Part shown: piece by piece, positions 29,169-38,651 of the stretch
Layout of the letters: each line of letters begins with the position of its first letter
Numbering within the stretch: the first letter of the stretch is position 1
Source of the DNA: Paenibacillus glycanilyticus NBRC 16618
GTDB taxonomy: Bacteria; Bacillota; Bacilli; Paenibacillales; Paenibacillaceae
DNA: 64,000 nucleotides
Reading direction: 5' to 3'
Assembly (NCBI RefSeq): GCF_004000805.1
Contig: NZ_BILY01000019.1
Location: forward strand, 1-64,000
Notes under the pieces: model-generated
Databases searched by the model: none
Seen by the model: only the letters and a program-made list of their open reading frames with translations
Told to the model about the DNA's origin: nothing
Position numbers and translations under genes: made by a program

Positions 29169-31469
29169 TTACCATTCGAAGTTTGCTTTTGGACTCTCAT
29201 CATTCTGGATACTCATTCTATAATTTTCCGGGGTTCTGCCAAAGTGTTTTTTAAATACGGTAAAGAAGTGCTTGCTATTCTCTGGATACCCAACCAATTC
29301 GGCAATCCTGCTGACAGGATCATTCGTTTCAATTAAAAGCCTCTGTGCTTCCGACATCCTGCATTGCGTAATATAATCCGACAAGGATATACCGGTTATC
29401 TCTTTGAAAATAGACCTAACGTAATTAGGAGACAGCTCTACATACTTGGCCACTGTATCCGTTGATAGGTTTATACTATTATAATGCTGCCTGACATAAT
29501 CTCTAATTTTATTCGCAATCACAGTTTTTACATTTTCTTTAGAATCATTGCCTTTGGTGTCTACAACTTTGAAGCAGAGTGAATAGAGATACGTTTTTAT
29601 TTCTTCCAAGGTTTCGCAAGTTTGAATCTCGGACACCAGTACCTTTATGCTGTATTCTCCATTCTCTATACTCGTCTTGGCGATACCGCTTAGCGTCCTT
29701 GTAAGCAACACGGCTAACTGCAGCACCGTTATTTGGATGACATCCGCGCTATATAAAGCAAGCCTTTCAAAAAACTCATTAAGGCTTGCCTCAATTTTTC
29801 TTAAATGGCTTTCCTTTATGGCTTCGATCATTCTCTTCTCAATATCATAAGGATATTCCTGGAGATCATTATCATTTCGCTGAGCGATTTCGCCATATTG
29901 TATGACTGCTTTTCGGCCGAATATAATTCGATAATTCGAAGCTGCCAGCGCATTTTGAAAGGATTTGCCTATTCCTTCAATCCCTTCTGCAATGTCCCCT
30001 ATTCCCGCAGATACCGAGATCTTCAAATATTTCTCTACTTTGTCTTGCATTTCCTTTACCGTATCGAACAGGTTATCCAAAAGCTCATCACTTCTATGAT
30101 CGACATTTAAAATAATACTGACATAGTCATTTCCGTTATCAACGCCCTCTACCTTAAAGCCTTTTTCCCTAAAAAATTCACATGCAATATTAATAATGGC
30201 GAATCTGACCAATCTGACGTCTTTCGACCATTTGCCTGAAAGAACCTTTTCAAGAGAATCCATTTTAAGGACAAGGGTCAAAAAGAACGGAGCGTCCAGA
30301 CTTACCCCGCACTCCATTCTATACTCTTTGTCGAAGATTTTTTCGTCCAGTTCCCCATCAACTATTTTACTTAATAAAGTCTTCTTCTTATCATTCAATA
30401 ATCGGTTTGAATCCAGTCTATATTTATGAAGCAATTTTCTGAAGGGATTATAGATGGTTGATGTAAAATAGACAGCTAAAAGGATTCCCGCAAGCATAAA
30501 AATAACGGTTAAAAACAATAATGTCTTTTGCATGGAATAGGCCGACGATAATAGCTTGCTATATTCGCCAATGCCTATAAATATTAAGCCTAAATGCTTT
30601 GCTTTCACATAGCTGACCAATGATTCCTTACCGTTAATCTTCGTTGTAAAGCTGCCTTTTTCATTGTTAGACTGCATGATTTGTTTCGCAAAGCTTTCAT
30701 TGGCAAGATTTTTATTAATCATAGAAGTGTCATCATGGGATAATACATTGCCGTTTTTATACATGATCAATACTTGATTGAGATCTCCGGCACTGCCATT
30801 GGTAACCATCTGCTGCAGTATTTTTTGATTTAAATTAATGACTAATGACGATTCAACTTCACCCTTATTTGAAGTGTTTGCAAGAACCAGGGTCAAAAAA
30901 TTTTCGCTTACATTGTTATTACTTATTACATAATCCACTTTTCTTGTAAAATATTCATTCGAAACGTTACGTTCCTTATTCCTCAGGATACGGAGTATAT
31001 CTTGATCCAAAAAATCCGTTGTTGACTGAATCCCTTCTCCTACCTCGGATATACTGAATAATACTCTGTCAGCCTTTGAATTATAAATATAAATGGAGCC
31101 GATAAGCGGATTTGACTTCACATATTGCTTTAATTTCTTTAATACATCTTGATCGGCAAATTGATCTGGTTTATCAACATACAAACCGTAATTAAGATCA
31201 TTATCCATACTATTATTAAATAACTGATAAAAGTTATAATAGACATTAATGAGCATTGTATCTGCAATATAATAAGATTGCGAAATAAAGTTTTCAGAGG
31301 TTTGACTGATTTGCTCTATACTTTTATTGCTGTAGGTGCGAAACAAGACAAAGGAAAAAACAGACAATAGAACGATAACAATAATGAAATAGGACGATAA
31401 GATTTTTATTAATAAAGTATCCCTTCTAAAGAGGCGTGTTAGCCTTCCCCCCACACGTTCTACTTTCAT
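29169..31469 (-). CDS. Membrane-bound AraC-family sensor-regulator
   Basis: This 766-residue one-protein sensor has TM1 (about 20-43), an extracytoplasmic sensor region (about 45-315, Cache-like), TM2 (about 316-338), a cytoplasmic region with a degenerate cyclase-like segment (SVSAGIGDIAEGIEGIGKSF), and a C-terminal AraC double helix-turn-helix (about 660-758, ending YPENSKHFFTVFKKHFGRTPENYR). It would sense extracellular sugar, alone or through a binding protein, and activate nearby promoters. No phosphoacceptor domain is seen. GGGGG precedes the ATG. The likely targets are the promoters carrying the duplicated 131-bp element. Confidence 0.88.
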   Translation of the reverse strand: MKVERVGGRLTRLFRRDTLLIKILSSYFIIVIVLLSVFSFVLFRTYSNKSIEQISQTSENFISQSYYIADTMLINVYYNFYQLFNNSMDNDLNYGLYVDKPDQFADQDVLKKLKQYVKSNPLIGSIYIYNSKADRVLFSISEVGEGIQSTTDFLDQDILRILRNKERNVSNEYFTRKVDYVISNNNVSENFLTLVLANTSNKGEVESSLVINLNQKILQQMVTNGSAGDLNQVLIMYKNGNVLSHDDTSMINKNLANESFAKQIMQSNNEKGSFTTKINGKESLVSYVKAKHLGLIFIGIGEYSKLLSSAYSMQKTLLFLTVIFMLAGILLAVYFTSTIYNPFRKLLHKYRLDSNRLLNDKKKTLLSKIVDGELDEKIFDKEYRMECGVSLDAPFFLTLVLKMDSLEKVLSGKWSKDVRLVRFAIINIACEFFREKGFKVEGVDNGNDYVSIILNVDHRSDELLDNLFDTVKEMQDKVEKYLKISVSAGIGDIAEGIEGIGKSFQNALAASNYRIIFGRKAVIQYGEIAQRNDNDLQEYPYDIEKRMIEAIKESHLRKIEASLNEFFERLALYSADVIQITVLQLAVLLTRTLSGIAKTSIENGEYSIKVLVSEIQTCETLEEIKTYLYSLCFKVVDTKGNDSKENVKTVIANKIRDYVRQHYNSINLSTDTVAKYVELSPNYVRSIFKEITGISLSDYITQCRMSEAQRLLIETNDPVSRIAELVGYPENSKHFFTVFKKHFGRTPENYRMSIQNDESPKANFEW

Positions 31470-31561
31470 TTGGCTACCCCCTCATTATATCTATTGGGAG
31501 AACGACCTGGGAAACCGGTCTTGTAATCCAGTCCCCCAATTCGCCCTGAACCGTCCTATCG

Positions 31562-33001
31562 TCACTTTAGAAATTGAATGCCGTACGCATGCTCATTAAT
31601 GTCGAAATACCCCTGCTCCGCATCCAGAATCAGCTCGCCATTAATACACAAATTGGTGAAGGTGACACCATCCACGGTCCGCTCCCGGTCAAATCCGTAG
31701 ATTCGGTTTTTATATTCATTTTTTCCGTTATAGGTCACATTCCGGAAATGAATATTCTCAATGCGTTTACCGGCAACAGGGTTATATTTCTCATTCCACA
31801 CGATACGGATGTCCACCAGCTGGCCTAATTCAAAATCCTCCACACGGATGTTGTCATAGGTGACGTTCCGCACCGTATTATTATCGCCAACATTAATGTT
31901 CATGGCCCCCCAATAACCGGGCTGGGGCTCGTGGTGCTCCAAAATATCGATATTGCTGAACTGGATATCCTCGATCAAGTCACCGCCCCGGCGGTAGTCT
32001 CCATGTCCGCCGATATTCATTGCATGTGCAACGTCGGCCCATAAGACGGAGTCTTTGACACTAACGCAGCGCGAATCCCCTTTATAATCCCAGCGGCTGC
32101 CGTATACGGCAATACAATCGTCGGACGTCCGCAGGAACACATCCTCAATCTCTATATGCGAACTGGACATCATGTCGATGCCGTCGGACCATCCCCGCGT
32201 GCTGAAGGATTTGAAGTCGCGGATCCGGATATGCTCGGACTTGCCGATGTAAATGCTGTAATGCGGCGGATCGAGCAGCACGATACCCTCCACTGAAATA
32301 TGATGCGAGAACATAATCCTAACGCCCCGAAAGGCGGAGAATCGGTGGAAGTCAGATAAATATATCACACCTCTGCCGCGTATGGTGACATCTTGTACAT
32401 GATCGCAAACAAGGGAACCGACAACTATAGCGCCGCCGGCAATATAGACGGTTTTCCCGGACGGAATACGGAAGATCGTCTCCTCCAGATAATGCATCCC
32501 TGGCCCGAAATAAATCACCTCCGGTGCCGCTCCCCCAGGCAGCGGAAGATTCGCCAAACGTTGAATATCCTCCATTCTGTGAATGGCTGGCTTCAGGAAC
32601 AGCACATTGGGGTCATCCGGTTTCGGTGGATTGTCCTCCGGTGCATTTGCGAAAAGATGCAAATTGCCAAATCGGTCCCCGTTCACTTCAATAGACAGCT
32701 TGCACGGTTCTTCCAAGCGGAAGGTAACGGTCGCACCTTCCACTTCGAACGGGATCCCCTTCGAGAGCGGGCGGATGACAGCTTGGTGAATAGGCCCCTT
32801 CCGGTTCTCGACCCGTACCTCCACCGGTCCACCACCCATGTCAAAATAAGACATGGAAGCCTGTCTAACATTGTGCATATCCACCTTCGCTTCATACACG
32901 AAAAGCGGCTCCCAATTCCCTCCGGGGATGCGGACGCTTACCTTAAAATCATCCCGGCCAACCGCCCCTGCGGGCGCTTCCCAAATTTTTAAATAGCTCA
33001 A
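31562..33001 (-). CDS. GH28-type parallel beta-helix glycosidase (polygalacturonase-like)
   Basis: The protein has 479 residues: an N-terminal beta-rich domain (about 1-150) and a right-handed beta-helix (about 160-470). Residues equivalent to the GH28 active site are Asp273 (WSDGID, family NTDGID), Asp294/Asp295 (TSDDCIAV) and His333 (GGHGD). No signal peptide is seen, so it should act on imported oligosaccharides. It starts with TTG behind AGGAGGAG. It is downstream of the GH88 gene by 35 bp in the same operon. Relatives include galacturonosidases and dextranase-like enzymes; the substrate is uncertain. Confidence 0.78.
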   Translation of the reverse strand: MSYLKIWEAPAGAVGRDDFKVSVRIPGGNWEPLFVYEAKVDMHNVRQASMSYFDMGGGPVEVRVENRKGPIHQAVIRPLSKGIPFEVEGATVTFRLEEPCKLSIEVNGDRFGNLHLFANAPEDNPPKPDDPNVLFLKPAIHRMEDIQRLANLPLPGGAAPEVIYFGPGMHYLEETIFRIPSGKTVYIAGGAIVVGSLVCDHVQDVTIRGRGVIYLSDFHRFSAFRGVRIMFSHHISVEGIVLLDPPHYSIYIGKSEHIRIRDFKSFSTRGWSDGIDMMSSSHIEIEDVFLRTSDDCIAVYGSRWDYKGDSRCVSVKDSVLWADVAHAMNIGGHGDYRRGGDLIEDIQFSNIDILEHHEPQPGYWGAMNINVGDNNTVRNVTYDNIRVEDFELGQLVDIRIVWNEKYNPVAGKRIENIHFRNVTYNGKNEYKNRIYGFDRERTVDGVTFTNLCINGELILDAEQGYFDINEHAYGIQFLK

Positions 33002-33036
33002 GCGTTGTTCTCCTCCTAGCGTAGGATCATGTTACG

Positions 33037-34191
33037 TTACCATAAATACAAATCGTTCCCTTTCAGCTTGAAAACAGCCTCGATGAAATAATAATCGCCA
33101 TAAATAATCGGCGTATGTCGATCCGGATTGTGGTACGCTGCAGAACCATTGATAAGGAGATGATCTACCTCCATCCTCCAGTCGCAGCAAGAAGCATCCA
33201 ACGTCTTTAATAGTTTCAGAGCGGCGCTTAAATACAAATCCTTTTCATGCTCTTGAGCAACCTTTGCTATCTCGATTAGTCCGCAGGCAGCGATTGCAGC
33301 CGCCGTTGAATCCTCGTAAGCCGGCTCCTTCGGCTGACGGAAGTCGATTGGGATGATACCGTTTTCAGGAATATTAGCGATAAAATAATGCGCGATTCGT
33401 TTCGCCGTATCCAAATACTCCTGTTTACCTGTATGCGTGAAGCTCATCATAAAGCCGTACAGTCCCCAGGATTGTCCGCGAGTCCAAGAGGAACCGTCTT
33501 CGTAGCCTTGACCGCCGTAGGTGCGTAAGACCGAGCCCTCGTACGGATCGAACTCGACGATATGATTGACGGAGCCATCTGCCCGAACAAACGCGGACAT
33601 CGCTGTATCCGCATGCCGCATGGCGATCTGCTTGTATCTTGGATCCCCGGTTTCTCCCGAAGCCCAATAAAGCAAAGGAATGTTCAACATACAATCGATG
33701 ATCGCCCAGCCCCGGGTATCCGCCCCCTCCAAATCATTCCATGCGCGGATAAAGCCCCCGGCGAGATTAAAGCGGCCTGCGAGCAAGTTCGCCGCGTGCA
33801 GCGCCCGCTTCCTCGATACCGGGTTATTCGTTACTCTGTAGTTGGCCACACTGGTCGGGAGCCACATAAATCCGACATCATGATGCAAGCCATGGAAGAT
33901 ATGAAAGCATTCGTCAAGCAGCTCTTCCGAATGAACCGCGATGTCCTTATATTTTTCGTTGCCCGTCTCGTGGTGCATCAGCCACATCATGCCGCCCCAG
34001 AAACCGTTCGTCCACCAACTGATTCCGTCCGCCGGATCGCTGCCCGGTTTCATATCCGGTCGATGGTCATGCGTACCGTTAATTGTTGTATAGGGAATTT
34101 TATATTGCGATCTTTCGCTCACCACGTCCATTTTGGCCGTGATTTTCCCAATAACATCGCTGACCCATTGTCGATCGCTCGCCAGTAACAC
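33037..34191 (-). CDS. GH88 unsaturated glucuronyl hydrolase
   Basis: This 384-residue alpha/alpha-barrel enzyme hydrates the 4,5-double bond of the unsaturated uronic acid that polysaccharide lyases leave at the non-reducing end, thereby releasing it. Catalytic candidates are Asp105 (HHDVGFMW) and Asp166 (WAIIDCMLNIPLLYW), matching the paired aspartates of Bacillus UGL. There is no signal peptide, so it acts in the cytosol on lyase products. It starts with GTG behind GAGGAGGAG. It is the first gene of its operon, below regulatory element copy B. Its presence links the locus to uronate-containing glycans. Confidence 0.88.
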   Translation of the reverse strand: MLLASDRQWVSDVIGKITAKMDVVSERSQYKIPYTTINGTHDHRPDMKPGSDPADGISWWTNGFWGGMMWLMHHETGNEKYKDIAVHSEELLDECFHIFHGLHHDVGFMWLPTSVANYRVTNNPVSRKRALHAANLLAGRFNLAGGFIRAWNDLEGADTRGWAIIDCMLNIPLLYWASGETGDPRYKQIAMRHADTAMSAFVRADGSVNHIVEFDPYEGSVLRTYGGQGYEDGSSWTRGQSWGLYGFMMSFTHTGKQEYLDTAKRIAHYFIANIPENGIIPIDFRQPKEPAYEDSTAAAIAACGLIEIAKVAQEHEKDLYLSAALKLLKTLDASCCDWRMEVDHLLINGSAAYHNPDRHTPIIYGDYYFIEAVFKLKGNDLYLW

Positions 34192-34208
34192 ACTGCTCTC
34201 CTCCTCGA

Positions 34209-34339
34209 AGCCTTTTCCCTTTCACTTTAATATCACTATCTATGAGCGTTCAAGTTCTCGTTTTATCAAAACGCCGATTTGATGGTTTTTGAACCTGTTT
34301 AAAAACACGCTGCAGCGTATCCCGATGCGATTTGAACTC
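34209..34339 (-). repeat. 131-bp regulatory element, copy B
   Basis: This is the counterpart of 28975-29105, here immediately upstream of the GH88-GH28 operon. It contains the same palindrome ACGCTGCAGCGT (34306-34317) and ATCAAA...TTTGAT inverted repeat. Confidence 0.82.
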
Positions 34340-34390
34340 AAACTTGATGAGAAAACCTCTATCATTTTATAAATTCTATTATGGTCAAAA

Positions 34391-34423
34391 AGAAAAGAGC
34401 AAACGCATTCGTTGCTCTTTTCT
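34391..34423. terminator. Terminator after the GH29 gene
   Basis: AGAAAAGAGCAA pairs exactly with TTGCTCTTTTCT around a 9-nt loop; an A-run on the left gives a U-tract on the minus strand. It lies 17 bp beyond the GH29 stop. Confidence 0.85.
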
Positions 34424-34439
34424 CCATTCAAGCCTATGT

Positions 34440-35930
34440 TTAAATTTCAATGGCAAGGCAGTTGACGTATTCCGTTGGCAATGACTCCGGCAGCGAAACG
34501 ACGAGCGCGCCGAACGATTGCTGGAAAGGCACTTCTCCGGCACCAAGCAGCCGCACGTTCTTCACCTTCTCCTCCGAACCAAACGTTCGGATTACGGCAA
34601 GACGGTCTTGCGGCACAGCCATTTGGAACGCATAGACCGTGCTGCCTTTCTGCGTGAACCGGAAATCCGATGCGGTCCACTCCGCCTTGTCTTCCTTAAA
34701 GTGATCAATAACGACGCGAGTGCCGCCTTCGCCCGACACGCGGAACGGCCGGGTGCCATATACCCCCTCCCCGCAGGCTTCAATCCACCGCGCCATTTCC
34801 TTCAAGATGTACCTGCATTCATCGTCGATCGTGCCATCGGGCTTCTGCGGAATGTTCAACAGCAGATTGCCGTTCTTCGCAATGATATCTACAAACATCT
34901 CGATGACATGCCCCGGCTTCTTGTAGACGGATTTTACATTATAGAACCAGTCGCCCAGGCAGGTGTCCGTCTGCCACGGTTCCGGTTTGATATCCGGCTC
35001 TTGGCTGCGCTCGATATCCATCACGCCGATGCTGTAAATCTCTTTCTTACGGTCCTTCTGGTTATACACCGCCCTGTTTACGCCGCCGTTAAGCGACGCG
35101 CTTGTGTTGTACAGGTGCGCAACGGCGTGCAGCCCCGTCTGGTAATCAGGATGATCGGGATTAAAGTCAGATTTGTCCCATGTGTTGACGAACGGCACCA
35201 CGCCGTCAGAATACAGAAGATCCGGTTGATACTGGTCGATGACTTCCTTTACGATATCGAACCAACGCTTATGCCACCATTGATTCGGCGTATACCACGG
35301 GTCCAGATCGTACATTTTCTTGCCCGGGTCGTGATGCTCGCGGTTCGGCAGGTACAGATCCTCGTACTCGGGATCATTGCCGTCATAGGGAATGCCTTTA
35401 TACGGTCCTTCCTTGTCCTGCCCTTTGTTCCAATGGAACCAACTGAACGTAGCGCCCAGATGTTCGGTCAGGCCGAACGGCAGTCCCCGCTTCACCGCAG
35501 CCTGCTTCCATAACGCGACGATATCCTTTTTCGGCCCCATGTTCACGGAATTCCACCGATGGATCTTGGAGTCGTAATTGAAAAAGTTGTCGTGATGCAT
35601 AGCCTGCGCTACGAAGTATTTAGCTCCTGCCGCTGCGTACAAGTCCATCAGCTCTTCGGGATCAAACTTCTCGGCTTTCCACAGCTGCACAATGTCTTTG
35701 TAACCGAATTGCGACGGATGCCCGTAGTGCCGGATGTGATAGCGGTATTGTTCCGAGCCTTCGACGTAAAGATTGCGAGCGTACCAATCTCCGTACATCG
35801 GAACCGATTGAGCGCCCCAGTGCGACCAGATGCCAAGCTTGGCGTCCCGGAACCAATCCGGGCATTCGAACGTCCGCAAGGAATCAAAGGTTGGTTCGTA
35901 GGGACCCTTAGCAATTTCTGTATTCAGCAA
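34440..35930 (-). CDS. GH29 alpha-L-fucosidase
   Basis: This 496-residue enzyme has the GH29 catalytic barrel (about 20-390) and a C-terminal beta-sandwich (about 395-496). Family signatures are LGIWSHWGAQSVP (32-44), AMHHDNFFNYDSKIHRWNSV (110-129), and the nucleophile Asp242 in DLLYSDGVVPF. There is no signal peptide, so it removes fucose from imported oligosaccharides. It starts with TTG behind TTAGGAGG. It is last in an operon with two permeases and a binding protein, ending at a terminator. Confidence 0.9.
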   Translation of the reverse strand: MLNTEIAKGPYEPTFDSLRTFECPDWFRDAKLGIWSHWGAQSVPMYGDWYARNLYVEGSEQYRYHIRHYGHPSQFGYKDIVQLWKAEKFDPEELMDLYAAAGAKYFVAQAMHHDNFFNYDSKIHRWNSVNMGPKKDIVALWKQAAVKRGLPFGLTEHLGATFSWFHWNKGQDKEGPYKGIPYDGNDPEYEDLYLPNREHHDPGKKMYDLDPWYTPNQWWHKRWFDIVKEVIDQYQPDLLYSDGVVPFVNTWDKSDFNPDHPDYQTGLHAVAHLYNTSASLNGGVNRAVYNQKDRKKEIYSIGVMDIERSQEPDIKPEPWQTDTCLGDWFYNVKSVYKKPGHVIEMFVDIIAKNGNLLLNIPQKPDGTIDDECRYILKEMARWIEACGEGVYGTRPFRVSGEGGTRVVIDHFKEDKAEWTASDFRFTQKGSTVYAFQMAVPQDRLAVIRTFGSEEKVKNVRLLGAGEVPFQQSFGALVVSLPESLPTEYVNCLAIEI

Positions 35931-35961
35931 ATGAAAAACCTCCTAATTGGTATGATCTCAG

Positions 35962-37632
35962 TTACTTTGCCATTTTGTCGTACGCGTTCTGGTAAATTTC
36001 CAGATAGCGTTTCAGTTTTAAGCCATCGAAGCCCTTCACGTAAGCGTTCCACTCATTGTCCGTAAGCTTCTTCGATCCGGTTATGAATTGCGCCATATTC
36101 GAGCGGATGTAGTCATTGATTTGCGGCTTCAATTGGTTAACTTCTTTGGCGTCCGCCGTTTCCATGAAGATACCGAGCGGGAAGGTCTCTTTCGGCTGCT
36201 TGTTCTCGTAGTTGTTCTGCGTTTCGAGGAACAGTCTGTACTCATACCCTTCCTGCGTCATCGGATCTTTCGGAGCAACCCAGGATTCGCGGATATCGCG
36301 CGTCCGGCGCGTGATGCCCATTTGATCCCACGTGTCATTATTTGTAGTAGAAGAAACCATATCGAAGTACTCAGGCTTAAGATTATACTTCGCCGGTCTG
36401 CCTCGGACATCAACGGTTCCTGAAGGCGCCTTCTCCCAGTACTTCCCTTCCAATCCGTATTCGTTCGTGATCGCATGATCCTCGGACCACATGTAATCCG
36501 CCATCTTGATCGCCGCAATCTGTTGTTCTTTCGACGCCTTGTTCGTAATGGCGAATTGCCCGTTGCCATACGATTTGTAGTAAGCCGTATACGCAATGCC
36601 GTTCGGGCCCGTCAGAGGCGGAATGGATACATAATCTTTATGGCGTGTTTGGTCGGCCGCAAGGCTGAAGTACAGACTAGGAATGCCGCCGGCGATGACG
36701 CCTAGCACGTTATCTCCAACTTGGTTGGCTACCTGCGAAAGCGCGTCACCGTTTTGCGTGAACGATTCCTTGTCAATGAGTCCCTCGCTGTACAGCTTGT
36801 TCACATATTCGAGGCCTTGTCTCCATTCCGGCTTATCGGCGGAAAGATCAACCTTTCCGTCCTTCATATTGAAGAAGTCCTCGTCATTGTCATAAATAAA
36901 CGCGTTCATGAGAAAGTTTGAAGGAACGCCATGCCATGTTCCAATGGCCCCGGAATAGGGAATCTCGTCGGCTTTGCCGTTGCCGTTCGGGTCCCCCGTC
37001 TTGAACGCCTTGAGAACGTTATAGAAGTCGTCCGTCGTTTTTGGCATAGGCAATCCAAGCTTGTCTAACCAAGCCTTGTTGATCCAGGCTTTCTGGGAGT
37101 ACCAACAATGGAAGCAATCATTCACATGCGGGAGCGCATAAATGTTGCCGTCCGGCGCCGTAATGGCCGTTTTGAGATCGGGATCGTCATCGAACGCTTT
37201 TTTGATCTCACTGCCGTATTGGTCGATCAGATCGTTCAGCGGAAGCAGCACGCCCTGCTGGCCGTAATCGATCTGTTCTGACTGCGTGAAATCGCCGGAA
37301 AGGAACACGGAAGGGTAATCGCCGCTTGCCATAATCAATTTCTTCTTATCCCCTGCGCTCGCACTCGGCGCCGCATCGAATTTGAATTTGATATTCAGCT
37401 TATTCTCGATATACTTGGTAACGGCATTTGTTTTTATATCCTCAATGCGTGGAGATAATGACAGGAATACATCCAGCGTAACCGGACCTTTGCTACCCGA
37501 AGCCTGCTCGCCTTCGGCGTTGCCGCCTCCGCTATTTCCCGTAGTGTTGTTGCCGCCGCTGCATGCACTCAGGAGCAGGGCGATTAGCAACGCGAGGCTG
37601 ACGGCCATTCCGATTTTTCGTCTCTTTTCCAA
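35962..37632 (-). CDS. Oligosaccharide ABC transporter substrate-binding lipoprotein (second system)
   Basis: This 556-residue LipO/LplA-like protein has a signal peptide ending in lipobox LLSAC (about residue 24), a Gly/Asn-rich linker, and a family-1 binding fold (GDYPSVFLSGDFTQSEQIDYG, YALPHVNDCFHCWYSQKAWI, FKTGDPNGNGKADEIPYSG). It starts with TTG behind AAAGGAGGAG. The protein at 39843-41522 is a clear paralogue sharing the CFHCWY motif. It serves the permease pair encoded upstream (37736-39614). Confidence 0.9.
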   Translation of the reverse strand: MEKRRKIGMAVSLALLIALLLSACSGGNNTTGNSGGGNAEGEQASGSKGPVTLDVFLSLSPRIEDIKTNAVTKYIENKLNIKFKFDAAPSASAGDKKKLIMASGDYPSVFLSGDFTQSEQIDYGQQGVLLPLNDLIDQYGSEIKKAFDDDPDLKTAITAPDGNIYALPHVNDCFHCWYSQKAWINKAWLDKLGLPMPKTTDDFYNVLKAFKTGDPNGNGKADEIPYSGAIGTWHGVPSNFLMNAFIYDNDEDFFNMKDGKVDLSADKPEWRQGLEYVNKLYSEGLIDKESFTQNGDALSQVANQVGDNVLGVIAGGIPSLYFSLAADQTRHKDYVSIPPLTGPNGIAYTAYYKSYGNGQFAITNKASKEQQIAAIKMADYMWSEDHAITNEYGLEGKYWEKAPSGTVDVRGRPAKYNLKPEYFDMVSSTTNNDTWDQMGITRRTRDIRESWVAPKDPMTQEGYEYRLFLETQNNYENKQPKETFPLGIFMETADAKEVNQLKPQINDYIRSNMAQFITGSKKLTDNEWNAYVKGFDGLKLKRYLEIYQNAYDKMAK

Positions 37633-37735
37633 GATGACTCCTCCTTTTTATTCCTTTGCTGAGTTTGCGTCATTCTGCTATCTTCCGATTTTCTTGCCCG
37701 CTTTCGGCCTCACCTCCCTTCTACGTGGTTTCCCG

Positions 37736-38635
37736 CTATCCTTTGATAGAACCGATCATGATCCCTTGAACGAAAAACTTCTGGACGAACGGATAGATGC
37801 AAAGAATAGGGACCGTCGCTACCACGATAAGCGAAAATTTCAAAAGATCGCGCAACCCCTGTCTCGCGGCCATCTGATTGGCGTCCACGAGAGAAGATGC
37901 ATCAATGCTATTGAGAATAAGGATGTTGCGCAGAATGATCTGAAGCGGATAAAGTTCGGGTGATTTTAAATAGATCAGCGCGTCGAAATAAGCATTCCAG
38001 TTGCCTACCGCGTAGAACAATATCAGCACGGCCAGGATGGCTTTCGAGAGCGGCAGGACGACTCGCCACAGAAATCCGATATCCGAGCACCCGTCAAGCT
38101 CCGCCGCTTCTCCCAGCTCCTTCGGAATGGTAGACTGGAAAAACGTTCTCGCAACGATGACCTGAAAGACAGCTAGCGCTCCGGGCAAAACCATGGCCCA
38201 CCTTGTATCCAGAATACCTGCCGCCTTGACCGTGAGATACGTAGGAATCAGTCCACCGCTGAACAGGATGGTAAAGACTAGAATCATCATGATCGCATTA
38301 CGCCCCACGAACGTCGACTTAGACAGTGGATAGGCGATTGCCACAGTCATGACAATGTTTATCATTACGCCAAGCACGGTATAGATGAACGAATTGATAT
38401 AGCCGGTCAGAATGGCCGGATTAGAGAAGATTACCTTATAACCCATTAGACTTATGTCGACCGGCCACAGCCAGACCCGTCCGCTGACGACAGCTTGCGG
38501 CGAACTGAACGATGAGCTGAGGATGAAAATGAGCGGATAAATGACCACGGCAAGCACGCAAAAGAGAAAGATGTAGATGAGCCCAAGGAAAATCCTGTCG
38601 CGGACCGATTCGCGTATTGCGTTTACACGGTTCAT
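37736..38635 (-). CDS. Sugar ABC transporter permease (YtcP type, second system)
   Basis: This 299-residue six-helix CUT1 permease has the EAA loop (LGEAAELDGCSDIGFLWRVVLPLSKA) and a C-terminal FVQGIMIGSIKG. The start at 38635 has AAAGGAGG upstream; the frame running back to 38686 overlaps the preceding gene and lacks a ribosome site. It lies 16 bp from the partner permease gene. Confidence 0.92.
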   Translation of the reverse strand: MNRVNAIRESVRDRIFLGLIYIFLFCVLAVVIYPLIFILSSSFSSPQAVVSGRVWLWPVDISLMGYKVIFSNPAILTGYINSFIYTVLGVMINIVMTVAIAYPLSKSTFVGRNAIMMILVFTILFSGGLIPTYLTVKAAGILDTRWAMVLPGALAVFQVIVARTFFQSTIPKELGEAAELDGCSDIGFLWRVVLPLSKAILAVLILFYAVGNWNAYFDALIYLKSPELYPLQIILRNILILNSIDASSLVDANQMAARQGLRDLLKFSLIVVATVPILCIYPFVQKFFVQGIMIGSIKG

Positions 38636-38651
38636 AAATATCGTTCCTCCT

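Noticed and set aside
31470..31561. TATAAT and inverted repeats between GH28 and the sensor gene
   Set aside because: The TATAAT is so close to the sensor start that the transcript would begin inside its ribosome site, and the inverted repeat is broken by mismatches and lacks a T-run.
37633..37735. Short GTG-started frame and hairpin between permease and binding-protein genes
   Set aside because: Only about 11 codons, with a weak CCG/CGG hairpin; no similarity to the conserved hairpin blocks found elsewhere, so chance is likely.
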